Source: Anodontia alba (taxonomy: Eukaryota; Mollusca; Bivalvia; Lucinida; Lucinidae). Taken from it: DNA of 64,000 nucleotides. Within the stretch, counting starts at the first letter, position 1, and the number at the start of each line of letters is the position of its first letter. Under the pieces are notes generated by a model. It saw only the letters and a program-made list of their open reading frames with translations. It was not told where the DNA came from and did no database searches. The stretch lies in NCBI GenBank assembly GCA_964016985.1, contig OZ024826.1, positions 7,861,855 to 7,925,854 of the forward strand, given 5' to 3'. This document shows positions 21,447 through 33,985 of the stretch, in pieces. Position numbers and translations under genes: made by a program.

Positions 21447-21653
21447 TTAGCTCTTTCCCCGCTAGTGGCAACTTTTGTTGTCTGCTGATAACATTTGCAA
21501 ACAGTTTGGACCCAGATCAGGCCCGACAAAACGTCGGGCCTGATCTGGATCCAAACTGTTTGACACTCTGATTTTTTTGAAAAAGTTAATTTTTTTTTAA
21601 AAAATCCAGACGACAAAAACACATGCAAAATTACCCAGCATGCAAAGAGTTAA
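21447..21653. repeat. CTCTTTCCCCGCTAGTGG foldback copy
   Basis: TTAGCTCTTTCCCCGCTAGT to GCATGCAAAGAGTTAA; centre GGCCCGACAAAACGTCGGGC. Confidence 0.8.
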
Positions 21654-21888
21654 ACTGTACCGATGTGTAGGCTGATCTCGGCATTTACTATTTATACTAT
21701 GGCACACAATCCATTTTCTTCATTGTACATAATGAGTTTGTTGACAGCTAAAAACAAACATTCTGCAGAAGGCTATGCTACACCTTCTGGGCCTGTCAGT
21801 ATAACAACAAACACCACAATTCATGTAAAGATAGATAGGTCAATTAACTGTGAAACACAGGTCATGGTTTCAAAGTCATACTTAAGTA

Positions 21889-22243
21889 CAGTCAAACTTC
21901 AATGGCTTGAACCCCTTAGGGACCATGAAAATTTGTTTGAGTCAGCGGTAGTTTGAGCCTCGGAAGGTTACTATTAGTGCCACATCAGGAGGCATAATGG
22001 AGATAACTGTGGGATATCTTTTCGGTGTTCTATATTTTAAATGTATGTTGTGTGTACTCATTAGAATCACCCATGAGGCGATTCTAATGAGTACACACAG
22101 CATACATTTACAAAATAAAAGAAGAAAATCTCCCTAAATTATCCGTATATCGTATTTGGAGGAAATCTCTGCGGACTCAAGAACGTGTTCGACTCATCCA
22201 TGGTAAACGAGCAATCGGGGTTCGAGCCACTGAAGTTCTACTG
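21889..22243. mobile_element. CAGT..CTCGAAC MITE copy 2, TA-flanked
   Basis: CAGTCAAACTTCAATGGCTT to GAGCCACTGAAGTTCTACTG; TA at 21887-21888 and 22244-22245; core GTATGTTGTGTGTACTCATT. Confidence 0.8.
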
Positions 22244-22289
22244 TATAAATGCTACTGTAAATAAGGAAATGTATGCAAGGTTTGAGATA

Positions 22290-25200
22290 ATCGGAACTGA
22301 AGTAAATGTTAGGATTCAAAATATAGTCACTGGACCATGAAAACAGATCAGGAACATGAAATGATATTGCAGTGTTTGAGTTCCTGTTAAGGTGGAAGTG
22401 TTGCCAAGTTTGAAGACTGTAGCCAATATGGTTAATCATAAATGGCACTAAAAGCCAGGACTGATATGAAATATGGGCAATGGTCACACAATGATACCGC
22501 AGTGTATGAATCCAAGTTAGGGAGAGTGCAAATGCTGGTTTGATTATTGTAATGCTGCATTTAAATGCAGCAAAGGTTGACAAAGTTGGTAGACCATGAT
22601 GAGAGGGTCTTGATGGCCCTGTAGCACCCACCTGAGTATCATAGCATTTAAAGAACCCAACCAAGAAATGATCAAAGTAAACATTCTGACCGAAATTCAT
22701 GATGATTATAATAACAAGTAAAACAATGTAGCATGGCTAATGGACCGTGAAATATAGGTCAGTCAAATATGGATGACTGCACTCAAGAGGCCATGCTAAG
22801 ATGTATGCATGTGCTAAGTATCACTGACTGTAGGAGCAATAGTTTCTGAGAAACTGACCTAAATACATACACTTAACAGTGGACCGTGAAAAAGAAGTTG
22901 TGGTCAAATATGGATGACTGCATTCAAGTTCCAAGTATCACTGCTGTAGGACCAATTGTTACTGTGAAACTGACCTAAATGTACAACTTAATACAGTCAG
23001 TGAACCATGAAATATAGGTTACAAGTGACCCAGTTCCAAAAATGTGACCTCCAGAGTGTTAACAAAGTTTCCTTTGATTCTGCCCGGTGACATAGTTTTT
23101 CACCCCCAATGACCCAGTTTCAAAGTCAACCTAAAAACAAACATTCTGAGACAAACATTCTGAGCATGATTCATGATGATTCCTTCAAAAATGTGACCTC
23201 TAAGAGTGTTAACAAGGTCTTCCTTTGACTTGGCCTGATGACCTAGTATCTGACCCAAAGCAACCCAGTTTTGAACTTGACCTAGAAGTCATTAAGACCA
23301 ACATTTATAGCAGTATTCATAACAATTACTTCAAAATTGTGACCTCTGGAGTGTTAACAAGGTTTTCCTTTGATTTGGTCTGGTGACCTAGTTTTTTACC
23401 TTGACAACCTAGAAATTATCAAGGCAAACATTTTGAGCAAGATTCATGATGATTACTTCAAAAATGTGACCTCTAGTGTGTTAACAAGGTTATCCTTTGA
23501 TTTGGCCTGTAACCTAATGTTTGACCCAAAGTGACCCAGTTTCAAAGTCAACCTAGAGAACATCAAGGCAAACATTTTAAGCATGATTAATGATGATTGC
23601 TTCAAAAATGTCACATCTAGAGAGTTAACAAGGTCTTCCTTTGATCTGGCCCTGTGACCTAGTTTTTGACCCAAAGTGACCCAGTTTCAAACTAGACCTA
23701 GAAATCATCAAGACAAACATTTTGAACGATTCATGATCATTGTTTCAAAAATGTGACCTCTAGAGCATAAACAAGGTTTTCCTTTGATTTGGCTCGATGA
23801 CCTAGTTTTTGACCCTAAGTGACCCATTTCAAATTTGACCTAGAAATCAAGACAAACATTTTGAGCAATATTCATGATGATTACTTAAAATGGAGTGTTA
23901 ACAAGGTTTTCCTTTGATTTGGCTTGTTGACCTAGTTTTTCATCCTAAGTGTCCCAGTATCGAACTTGACCTAGAAATCATTAAGGCAATCATTTTGAGC
24001 AATATTCATGACGATTACTTAAAAACATGTGACCCCTAGAGCAGGGCTCTGGAAATTTTGAAATCTGAATCGGTCCAGCCGATGACGATGACGTCATCAA
24101 TGAGCCCATTTCCAAAAAAAAAAAATATATATATATCATCTATCACGAAAACTAATGACAATTGGCAGTCCAATAACTCCTTTTAAATAATACACCTCAA
24201 CTCCGTTATATGACGGAAGTCCGGGTATAACGAGCATGATCAAAGCTGGCGTCATCAATAAATACAGTCATGTATGTAAAAAGAAAGAAAGAAAAAAAAA
24301 AAGACGGTTTTGTTGTTATTTCCACCTCCGCAGGGTTTTCCTAAACTATTTATAAACAACTGATTCCTGTCTTGTATAAGCGCAAAGACGGCGGGAAACA
24401 GGAAAGACGGAACGAAACGACTTTCATGGACCTAATTAGGTCTAATAAAAAAGGCCTGCGCCATGGGCAGTTTTTGCAGTTTTCAATGTTTCAAGATTTG
24501 ACCAGACTGCTTAAATTTTAAGCACTGACCAATCTTGTCTAGCGCAAGTGGTGCATTACTTATTTTTACCGCGAATTTTAAGCACTGACCAATCTTGTCT
24601 AGCGCAAGTGGTGCATTACTTATTTTTACCGCGAAATCTACCTTGAATTATACTCGCGTGTTACGGCAATCAACAAAAAAAAAAAAAAAAAAAAAAGGAA
24701 TCAATAATACTCAGATCAGACGCCGTTGTATGCAACATCTGATCAGGACGTACACGGTTTGGGAATTAATTTATCAAATCTGGGACCGACAAACCGTGTT
24801 GATCAAAACAAAAAAGAAGAGGAAGAAAACGGGTGCGTTCAAGCAGTGCATTATTTTATCACTCTCAGTAAAGCAACCTTTGATCTTTTGGACACGCTGA
24901 CTGCACCTGGATGTTTTGCAGTCTCAGTGTAGTCACACGTGTCACACAAACGGATTAATTATCAGACTACCGTTACTGATGATTCGTGTTAATTGCTTGT
25001 TTACCGCACAAAGGTCAGTGAAGTGTTGATTTTTTGACAATGTTTGGATAATGACGTAATTAATTTGTGCTGCGGTAGGTTGCCGTTATTCATCTGTCTC
25101 TCCAATATACATGTCAAATGACCGTTTAGAGCCTTTTAACTACCATAATATCGCTTTTAAAAGGTGCACAGACGTCAGTTTGGGAAGACTTGACCGTTTG

Positions 25201-25631
25201 TGATTTTTTAGACATCATTGATTCGTGAAAATTAGTTGGTTGGGGAAAAATGGGGTTCAAGGCACAAACCTGTTGCACCGATTTATTAGCGTTTTGGGGT
25301 GTTTGAAATCGGTCCAGAATTCTTAATTTCGGTCCAGACCGGCTATTTTTCCGGTTTTCCGTAGCCCTGCTCTAGAGTATTAACAAGGTTTTCTTTTGAA
25401 CTGACCTGATGAGCTAGTTTTTGACCCCAAATGACCCAGTTTCGAACTTGACCTACATTTTACAAAGGCAAAACATTCTGAGCAAGTTCCATTAAGATTG
25501 TGTCAAAACTGTGACCACTAGAGTGTTAACAAGCAAACTATTGACGACGGATGACAGACGATGGACAACAGGTGACAGACAGAGGGTGATCACAACAGCT
25601 CATCCTGAGCTTTGCTCAGGCGAGCAAGAGA
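22290..25631 (+). mobile_element. Helitron-like element with ~145-bp array, hAT inside
   Basis: From about 23030 the unit AATGTGACCTCTAGAGTGTT..GACCTAGTTTTTGACCC..ATTCATGATGATTACTTC repeats about ten times. The 3' end is GATGACAGACGATGGACAAC then the hairpin GCTCATCCTGAGCTTTGCTC..GAGC. The 5' part (22290-23000) has degenerate ACCATGAAATATAGGTC units. The array is interrupted by the hAT-type element at 24042-25369. Confidence 0.7.
24042..25369. mobile_element. hAT-type non-autonomous element, copy 1
   Basis: CAGGGCTCTGGAAATTTTGA at the left and TTTTCCGTAGCCCTG at the right are inverted ends. Flanks CCCTAGAG (24034-24041) and CTCTAGAG (25370-25377) agree at 7 of 8 positions and match the nTCTAGAn target favoured by hAT elements. 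A 60-bp direct duplication (24515-24634) is private to this copy. No transposase frame is present. The sister copy is 52655-53945. Confidence 0.88.
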
Positions 25632-25856
25632 ATGGTTATAAAATGATACCACATTGTTTAGGTTGAGGTTCATGAGAGATTGTTTGCCACATAATAAGTT
25701 ATTCAGAAGCAAAATTAAATGGTAGGATTAAAAATCTTGGAAAATCAAGTTCCGCTTAAGCCTGTGCTAGGGGGCATATGCAGCCCTTCTAACTATATTG
25801 CTGCTGTATGAAGACATAAGGAGAGTCTCAATGAAACCAAGACTCCAATTTTCATT

Positions 25857-26242
25857 TTGGGGATAACTGCATTCAAATTTGTCATTTGGGGAGGTAAATC
25901 GGCAGTTTTATGGTCGGAAATTTCGTTTTACGGCGACGCATGAGCAGAGCCATAAAACGTAATTTGCGACTGTAAAACCGCTGATTTACCTCCCCAAATG
26001 AGGAATTTGAATGCAGTTATCCCAATTCTTATGCATTTATTCATTTTTTCTGTTGAAAAATGTACTATTTGCACAAAGCTACAAGTGCAGTGAGCTGCGT
26101 AAAACCAAACGCCAGCCAATGAGAAGAGACGTTACGTGATGACGTCGGATTCGCGACAGTATATCACAGAATATACCGTCGCAAATTTTTGACCTTATCC
26201 AATTAGACGTCACGTTACATATGCAATTGCATTAGAATTTTT
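25857..26242. repeat. CpG-rich double hairpin element, copy 1
   Basis: GGGGATAACTGCATTCAAAT mirrors ATTTGAATGCAGTTATCCC around a TTACGGCGACGCATGAGCAG centre. A second part is bounded by ATGCATT and its inverse near 26030 and 26235 and holds GATGACGTCGGATTCGCGAC. It is about 385 bp; copy 2 is at 44282-44661. Confidence 0.75.
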
Positions 26243-26365
26243 TTTTATATGTTCAGTGTTTCCAAGGGCAACCTTACTACATTCTAACTGATGTAAATGT
26301 AGATTTATAGACGGATAAGCAGCAAAACAAATGGAAAGTCAGACCTCTACATGGAACCTGCTTAT

Positions 26366-26575
26366 TTAACCTATTTAAGACTGAATAGACTCCCGCACAA
26401 TATATACTGGAAGAGTCCAATTCTTGGTACGTCAGGCTACGTGATTTAGATATTCCTCTACAAAAATGGCTAAACTATTTGTAAACAGTGGAGACATCAG
26501 ATGCCACATTCTGCAGTATCTGATCTGGGTATGCACTGTTTCCCAATTACATTTTGGGGGTCTCTAGGTAGGTGC
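26366..26575. repeat. Foldback copy beside an exon
   Basis: TTAACCTATTTAAGACTGAA, ACAATATATACTGGAAGAGT and the AAACAGTGGAGAC..CTGTTTCCC core match the right copy at 16079-16315. Confidence 0.7.
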
Positions 26576-26609
26576 AACAAAAAAACAATTTCCAAAATAC
26601 ATCACTCAC

Positions 26610-26788
26610 CAATCATCATCTGGCAGATTCAGAGTAACACTTCCTTTAGCATCGTTACCAAACTTGAGAAACCCATAGAAACCAACTGCCTGATACAGAC
26701 ATATTGTGATGACTAGACCTAGATTCAGTACACCATTCCAACCAATGAACGCTGGCTTGTCTCGCATTTTACTGTGCAGAGGTAGAAC
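26610..26788 (-). CDS. SLC36A: SLC36 transporter exon: segments 6 end and 7
   Basis: This 179-bp exon has acceptor TGTTTAG and donor TTG|GTGAGT. It starts with VLPLHSKMRDKPAFIGWNG, completing the E-G-I-G-x-V-L-P-L motif across the intron. Segment 7 follows (VLNLGLVITICLYQAVGFYG), then the FLKFGNDAKGSVTLNLPDDD loop. The Cys that usually follows N-L-P in vertebrate PATs is replaced by acidic residues. The exon ends two bases into a Trp codon. A foldback copy (26366-26575) sits about 30 bp into the downstream intron. Confidence 0.96.
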
Positions 26789-27261
26789 CTAAACAACATA
26801 GTAAATTATTAAGAAGGATAAAACAAATCAGAATACTGAGCAATATGTAATGAAAACCTAGAAGTCCATGTTATGGCAGATGTAAACAGTAACGATGTAC
26901 ATATGTAAAAGAACTATAACAACAAAATCTTAATTAACAACAACTCCTCAGGCCACCTAAAAATATTGATATACCGGTCCGAGTACAAACAAATGATAGT
27001 GTAATCTGACAGAGAGACAAAACTTAGGAACAGCCTCTCAAGCCACATACAGAAACTACTGTCAGACATGTGCCCAGTGAAAACTGGCATCAGCCTGTAT
27101 ACTATATCATCAGAATCTTTTCTGAGTGCTCTGTGGGCAGCCAAAGATGCAAAGTTTCTTGAAGCAACAACAGAGACTGATGGGACTGCATGGATGATCT
27201 GAGTCTATGCTGGGTGCATAAATCCTCAGGTACTATTCCTCATGTTACTGCCTTTATACAT

Positions 27262-27400
27262 TATAGGGTTATTGCACTGATATCAGTGAATATTGTCCCT
27301 GAGTTGGGATATCTACAGACACGAGCTTGCAAGTGTCCATAGATTTCCCAATGAGGGACAACATTCACCAATATCAAAGCAATAACCCTTTTATTATATA
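27262..27400. repeat. Foldback, AGGGTTATTGC ends
   Basis: TATAGGGTTATTGCACTGAT and its inverse ATATCAAAGCAATAACCCTT enclose AATATTGTCCCT..AGGGACAACATT. No TIR match to other families here. Confidence 0.7.
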
Positions 27401-27402
27401 GC

Positions 27403-28620
27403 TATAAATAGTTTTGCTTGATTAAATGCTTTATAGACATAATTCTGTGAAAATTCTTTGTCTGAAAGCAATTCTAACAACAGTGCAAAATTGATCTTAC
27501 AAAAGCGATATCATTTTTGCTCTAGTGCGATATATATCTTATAACAGTAACATTTGAAGGCATGGGAATAAGCGTGCAATATTAAGTAAGTGCATCGATA
27601 TCATGTAATATCAGCACGCTTGCTCCTTGGATTTTATCATATATGTTTAATCATTCAATATTTAAAGATATATAATAAATATCATTACTGTAGTAACTTG
27701 ATCTGATAGACGGTATCACAAAGAGTGGATGAGCTGATATCATCGAACCACACAAGATGTTCACATCTCATGTGATTCTTTTTTGTTCATAATTTTACTC
27801 ATATTACGCCGAAACATCCAAATTACTGTTACTTTTTGAATATTGATATAAACAGTGGCCGATGTCATAGTTTTGGTTCCACTGCATAAAATGACCTTTG
27901 GTAATGCCATTGCAAAACAGAGACCCGGCTGAAGCTAGGATAGTGATACTGAATCAGAAAACACTACTAGCATGATACAAGAAGTCGTATTCCTGTGTCT
28001 GAAAGCTGCTAATAGGCAGTGGCATTTTTCATAGGTATATAATAAATATACATAAACCCTGACTACTGTGCAAAGATGCCTAGACTAATCTACAGTAATG
28101 TGATCTGATCATCTGAGATCACAAAATCACATCAAATCATTGGTGTCAAGTATGATCTGGAGATCTAAGAAAGTTCACAAGATATAATACACAGCTTCAA
28201 ATCATGTTACAAATAATGGCGAGTTTATTATGCATGTACACCTCGAAAATTAAGTATGTGTAATTATGTTTCATTTATACTGATCTGTTTGTTCATTAAT
28301 GTCCATTTGGTGCAGTTAAAGGAAAAGACATAAACTAGCTTGTTGCTTCATCTTCATGATGTCAACCTAAGTAAGCCTCATTTGAGAGACTGTAATTTGA
28401 ACTTAGAAAGTTGACTCTCCATTGACCAGCATTCAGCCTATAAGAAACTTGTTGTATGATTGATACGTAAGTGCAATCATCTTTCAGCTTACAGCACACA
28501 GGCTGCTTTGGGTACTTCTGTAGAAAATGATGCTGTAACAACAACTCAGGCTGTCTTATGGCAAATAATATGTATACTACCTGACATTTTAGGCTGTGAG
28601 TTATCAAAATGGGTACCATA
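27403..28620. other. Intron sequence, nothing recognised
   Basis: AT-rich, with GTGCGATATATATCTTATAA and TCACATCTCATGTGATTC as short local palindromes only. No exon is needed here, since the flanking exons join in phase. Confidence 0.4.
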
Positions 28621-28621
28621 A

Positions 28622-28751
28622 TTATTTACTGTAAGTATTCTAACACCTTACTTATTTACCATACTTGTCCTAAAATCTGAAAAAGGTCCATTCTACTACC
28701 TGTTATGATATAGTATGGTAAGGAGTTTGGGTGTCCCAATATTTATGGTTA
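28622..28751. repeat. TTTACCC MITE without its core
   Basis: ATTTACTGTAAGTATTCTAA and GTGTCCCAATATTTATGGTT are the two ends, with the central hairpin deleted. It stops 37 bp short of an exon. Confidence 0.65.
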
Positions 28752-28787
28752 AAAAAGTAAACACAGAAAGCTGGGAAAATAACATAC

Positions 28788-29063
28788 CAAACCTATGCCT
28801 TCAAAAGCAAAAATTGCCTGTCCAAAGAATAAAGGCAGCGTAGACAGATCAGCAGTTGCCGGTCTCTTTCTGACATCTCCCAATCCGATGAACAGGAAGA
28901 CCATTATGATGACAATTCCAACTAGATTTAAGAGATTAGCAAAAGCTGAAAAAGGTGCTAATGCTTTTAAACTCTTCACCATGACATATGGAATTAAGAC
29001 AAGGCTCACAATAACTATATACACTTGTTGACTTGGACTGCTGTGTAACTGAGAATCTACAAC
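28788..29063 (-). CDS. SLC36A: SLC36 transporter exon: segments 4 to 6
   Basis: The largest exon (276 bp, 92 codons, phase 0-0), with acceptor GTTACAG and donor TTG|GTATGT. It opens with a short extracellular loop (VVDSQLHSSPSQQ), then segment 4 (VYIVIVSLVLIPYVMV), the K-S-L-K-A-L-A-P-F-S motif, segment 5 (LLNLVGIVIIMVFLFIGL), a polar loop, and FFGQAIFAFEGIGL of segment 6. The first loop is shorter than in mammalian PAT1 and has no Cys and no N-glycosylation sequon. A TA-flanked MITE begins 58 bp upstream at 29121. Confidence 0.96.
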
Positions 29064-29120
29064 CTGTAACAGAATGAAAACTGCCATGTGAATTCTAATG
29101 ATGATGCTGACGACCACATA

Positions 29121-29446
29121 CCATATTTGACCTAATTACCGCACTGTGCGCTTAGGTTTTTCAAAATTACTGGGAACACTCAGTGGTGGTAAAATATGTA
29201 TCTACCTGCTAAGGATACACTATAAAAAAGATCAGAAAAGGACTTATTTGATGATGATTATATGATTTTTTCTGACTTTATAAAGGCATATGTTGTGGGT
29301 GCTCGTTTGAATTGCATCAACAAGTCGATGCAATTCAAATGAGCACCCACAACATATGCCTTCATAAAGAAGTAAAGAAAAAGTACACTGGCTATAATCT
29401 GAAGACTACGCTTATAGGGGTACTGCGGTAATTAGATCGAATACGG
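29121..29446. mobile_element. CCGTATTCGACC MITE, TA-flanked
   Basis: CCATATTTGACCTAATTACC to GGTAATTAGATCGAATACGG, TA at 29119-29120 and 29447-29448; centre GCATCAACAAGTCGATGC. 326 bp. Confidence 0.85.
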
Positions 29447-29651
29447 TAGATCTAGATAAGCTGCATTTCAACCCTTTTATCCCTGAGTTACTGCAATGGA
29501 ATTGTGTCTTTGAATTTGGACATGTCCATTGTTGCAAGTTTCAAACCATTACTTTGAAAACTGTAGAAGTTGTGGAGAATTGAACCCTACTATGCTTTTT
29601 GTATAAGGTCATATTTCTAAGTAAATCAAAGGAATGTAATTCTAGCAATTA

Positions 29652-31511
29652 AACAAGAGGCCCACGGGCCACGGGTCGCTCACCTGAGTGACATAGGCAC
29701 TGCAGATATGCAGATGTTATGCAACATTTTTCCAATCCTGTCATTCCAACTAATGAAAAGATCTTCATTTAAGGAGTTCTTTATTTTAAAGAAGAAGATA
29801 TATGGCATGCCAGTCAACTGAGCATGATCATTTGAACAAACTCTAAATGGCAGCCAACTTGGATTTACGATCGGCACGATTTTAGCTATTTTTGATCTAC
29901 AAGTCACCCCAATGCTCCCTACCAAGTTTCGAGTCAACTGGCCTTTCAGTTCAGGAGAAGAGGCAAAAAATAGATTTTCAAGATGGCTGCCATGGCGGCC
30001 ATCTTGGATATCCAATTGGCATGATTTTAGCTATTTTTGATCTACAAGTCACCCCAATGTCTCCTACGAAGTTTGGAGTCAATTGGCCTTTCATTGCAGG
30101 AGAAGAAGCTAAATATAGATTTTCAAGATGGCGGCCATGGTGGCCACCTGGGATTTCTGATCAGAACGATTTTAGCTATATTTGATCTACAAGTCACCCT
30201 GATGCTTCCTACTAAGTTTCGAGTCAAGTGACTTTTGGGTTTAGGAGAAGAAGCGAAAAATAGATTTTCAAGATGGCCGCCATGGCGGCTATCTTGGATT
30301 TACGATCGGCATGATTTTAGCTAATTTTGATCTACAAGTCACCCAAATGCTTCCTACCAAGTTTCGAGTCAACTGGCCTTTCTGTTCAGGAGAAGAAGCG
30401 AAAAATAGATTTTCAAGATGGCTGCCATGGCGCCCATTCTGGTTTTACGATCTGCATGATTTTAGCTATTTTTGATCTACAAGTCCCCCGGATGCTTCCT
30501 ACCAAGTTTGGAGTCTACTGGCCTTTCGGTTTAGGAGAAGCGAAAAATAGATTTTCAAGATGGCTGCCATGGCGGCCATCTTGGATTTCCGATAGGCATG
30601 ATTTTAGCTATTTTTGATCTATAAGTCACCCCAATGCCTCCTACCAAGTTTGGAGTCAATTGGCTTTTTGGTTCAGGAGAAGAAGCAAAAAATAGATTTT
30701 CAAGATGGCCCCCATGGCGGCCATCTTGGATTTCCGATCTGCACGATTTTAGCTATTTTTGATCTACAAGTCATCCTGATGCTTCCTAGCAAGTGTGGAG
30801 TCAATTGGCCTTTCGGTTCAGGAGAAGAAGTGAAAAATATATTTTCAAGATGGCAGCCATGGCGGCCATCTTGGATTTCCAATCGGCACGATTTTAGCTA
30901 TTTTTGATCTACAAGTCACCCTGATGCTTCCTAGCAAGTTTGGAGTCAACTGGCCTTTCGGTTCTGGAGAAGAAGAGAAAAATAGATTTTCAAGATGGCG
31001 GCCATGGCGGCCATCTTGGATTTCTGATCGGCACGATTTTAGCTATTTTTGATCTACAAGTCACCCTGATGGTTCCTAGCAAGTTTGGAGTCAATTGGCC
31101 TTTCGGTTCAGGAGAAGAAGAGAAAAATAGATTTTCAAGATGGCGGCCATGGCGGCCATCTTGGATTTCCAATCGGCACGATTTTAGCTATTTTTGATCT
31201 ACAATTCACCCTGATGGTTCCTAGCAAGTTTGGAGTCAAATGGCCTTTCGGTTCAGGAGAAGAAGCGAAAAATGGATTTTCAAGATGGCGGCCATGGCGG
31301 CCATCTTGGATTTCCGATCGGAACGATTTTAGCTATTTTTGATCTACAAGTCACCCCGATGCTTCCTACCAAGTATCAAGTCAATTGGCCCAGGGGTGTA
31401 GGAGGAGCAGGCTTTTAAAGCAATTGTTGACGCCGCACGCCGCACGACGGACGACGGACATTGACTGACCACAATAGCTCACCATGAGCACTTCGTGCTC
31501 AGGTGAGCTAA
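29652..31511 (+). mobile_element. Helitron-like element, ~145-bp units, copy 1
   Basis: It starts ACAAGAGGCCCACGGGCCAC and ends with the hairpin GCTCACCATGAGC..GCTCAGGTGAGCTAAAAA. From 29880 about ten units repeat, each with TTTCAAGATGGCGGCCATGG..GATTTTAGCTATTTTTGATC. Long apparent frames through the array come from unit lengths that vary around a multiple of three. No Rep/helicase is present, so it is non-autonomous, like bivalve pearl-type elements (inference). Copy 2 is at 49381-51220. Confidence 0.85.
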
Positions 31512-31689
31512 AAAATGATCAGAGTTATGTGACCTTTATGCACACGCCCAGACTATATTCTTAGTGTGATGCAAGTTTCAAATCACCGTCTTAAATTTCA
31601 ATCCAATACACCAATTCTTTCAAAAGATATCGCACTGAAACCATTTGTGTTACGTACATGACGGATTGATGGGATGGGACGGACAGACG

Positions 31690-31975
31690 TATGGACAGCG
31701 ATATTCATGATGATTACTTAAAAAATGTGACCTCTACTGTATTAACAAGGTTTTCTTTCGAATTGACCTGGTGAGCTAGTTTTTTACCCCAAATGACCCA
31801 GTTTCGAACTTGACCTACATTTTACAGAGGCAAAACATTCTGAGCAAGTTCCATTAAGATTGTGTCAAAGCTGTGACCTCTAGAGTGTTAACAAACAAAC
31901 TATTGATGATGGATGACAGATGATGGACAACAGGTGACAGACAGAGGGTGACCACAATAGCTCATCCTGAGCTTT
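31690..31975 (+). mobile_element. Helitron-like 3' fragment
   Basis: TTCATGATGATTACTTAAAA to CTCATCCTGAGCTTTG matches the 3' end of the 22290-25631 element. The terminal hairpin is cut in its loop. Confidence 0.65.
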
Positions 31976-33372
31976 GAAAATGGCGGGGGCATAAAAAAAG
32001 GCGGGGGCATAATAAACATATGACCCCCTGGGGTGTGGCCAGTTTGGAGCCCAGGGGCTTGATTAGCAGGATTTATGTAGGGGACCACTAAACATTGCTA
32101 CACACTAAATATATAAGCTGTGGGCCTCAAGGTTTCAAGAAGAAAATGGCTGAGGCATAAAAAATGACGGGGGCATAATAAACATATGACCCCCTGGGGT
32201 ATGGCTTGGAGCCCAGGGGCTTGATTAGTAGGATTTATGTAGGGGACCACTAAACATTGCTACACACTAAATATATAAGCTGTGGGCTTCAAGGTTTCAG
32301 AGAAGAAGATTTTTTAAGTTTTTCCCCATTACAAGTCTATGGAAGCTAATGACCCCTTGGGTGTGGCGAGTTTGGACCCCCAGGGGCTTGATTGGTAGGA
32401 TTTATGTAGGGGACCATTAAACGTTTCTACATACTAAATATATAAGCTGTAGGCCTCATGGTTTCAGAGAAGAATATTTTTTAAGTTTTTCCCATTATAA
32501 GTCTATGGGAGATAATGGCTGGTTTAGATCCCAGGGGCTTGATTGGCAGGATTTATGTAGGAGGCCACTAAACACTGCTACATACATAATCTGTTAGCTC
32601 TCTGCCTCGTGGATTCAGAGAAGAAGAGTTTTTAAGGTTCTTTAGCTATATATAAACATATGACCCCCTGGGGTGTGGCCAGTTTGGAGACCTGGGATTT
32701 GATTGGCAGGATTTATAAAGGGGACCAATAAACATTGCTAAATACTAAATATATAAGCTGTGGGCCTCATGGTTTCAGAGTAGAAGATTTTTTTTTAAGT
32801 TTTTCCCTTATAAGTCTATGGGAGCTAATGTCCCCTGGGACACGGCCAATTTGGACCCCAGGGGCATGGTTGGCAGGAGACCACTTAACATTTCTTCATA
32901 CGTAATCTATTAGCTCTCAGCCTCATGGTTTCAGAGAAGAAGATATTTGAAAGTTCTTTAGCTATATAGCTCTATATAAACATATGACCCCTGGGGTGTG
33001 GCCAGTTTGGGCTCCAGGGGCTTGATTGGCAGGATTTATTTATGTAGGGGACCACTAAACATTGCTACATACTAAATATGTAAGCTTTGGGCCTCATGGT
33101 TTCAGAGAAGAAGATTTTTTAAGTTTTTCCCATTATAAGTCTATGGGAACTATATATGGGCGTGGCAGCCAGCTTGATTTACAGACCGTGACCATTTGTA
33201 TAACTTTTCAATCCCCCTTTAACACAAGGCTCCACATGAAGTTTGAAGAAATTTGGCCCAGGGGTTTCTGAGGAGAAGTCGTTCAAAGGTGTGAGCATAC
33301 GGACGGACAGACGGACGCAGATGGGGAGTGATCACAATAGCTCATCCTGAGCCTTCGGCTCAGGTGAGCTAA
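31976..33372 (+). mobile_element. Helitron-like element, ~185-bp units
   Basis: About six units of GACCCCCTGGGGTGTGGCCA..GGCTTGATTGGCAGGATTTA..ACTAAACATTGCTACATACT. It ends ACGGACGGACAGACGGACGC then GCTCATCCTGAGCCTTCGGC..GGTGAGCTAAAAA. Confidence 0.75.
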
Positions 33373-33373
33373 A

Positions 33374-33626
33374 AAGAGATCAGTGAAGGACTTATCTAAT
33401 TATGCTTATGCAATGTTTTATGTTGCATTTTTTTCTGATCTTCTTTATAAAAGCATATGTTGTGGGTACTCATTTGAATTGCATCAACAAGTTGATGCAA
33501 TTCAAATGAGTATTCACAACATATGCCTTTATAAAGAAGTAGACAATAAGAATACTGGATGTAATCTGAAGACTACTAAATTGCTTGACTATAGCGGTAT
33601 GTGTGGTAATTAGGTCAAATACAGAA
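33374..33626. repeat. CCGTATTCGACC MITE, left end lost
   Basis: The palindrome TTGCATCAACAAGTTGATGC and the right end TGGTAATTAGGTCAAATAC are present. The left end is missing where the Helitron-like element stops. Confidence 0.65.
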
Positions 33627-33847
33627 CTGACAAATAAGGCCCCAGCTGAAGGAAGTATGTGTATTCAGAAGATATTTGTTTACACCAAAACTGTGTGGGT
33701 ACTTACTGGAATCCCCTAGCTGAGACAATTCAATCAGTACCCACAAGAATGGTTCTGGTGCAACAATACTAACTTTGATCCCAAACATTATAACCCTGTA
33801 TGGAGCTATGTGTTAGAATATATTGTTATTAAATGGATGTGTTCATA

Positions 33848-33985
33848 ATGGCCCTGTTACAGGTCCGTGGACAGTCGTATTGGCCTGAGGTCTGCTGTAT
33901 TGGCCCAAGGCAAAGCCTAGGGCCAATGCAGCCATCTGAAGGCCAATATGACTGGACGAGAACCTGTAACAGGGCCAATGTGAAA
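33848..33985. repeat. Foldback, GGCCCTGTTACAGG ends
   Basis: GGCCCTGTTACAGGTCCGTG and ACGAGAACCTGTAACAGGGCC are inverted; the centre is CCCAAGGCAAAGCCTAGGGC. Confidence 0.72.

Noticed and set aside
22194..22700. 168-residue open frame on the minus strand
   Set aside because: It covers a MITE end and degenerate repeat DNA, has no domain-like pattern, and lies in an intron in the gene's own strand without suitable phase or splice sites.
26914..27144. Possible extra exon of the transporter
   Set aside because: The adjoining exons join in frame and match family spacing without it.
29880..31380. Regular array suggesting CRISPR
   Set aside because: Units are ~145 bp of continuous repeat without spacers and the context is eukaryotic.
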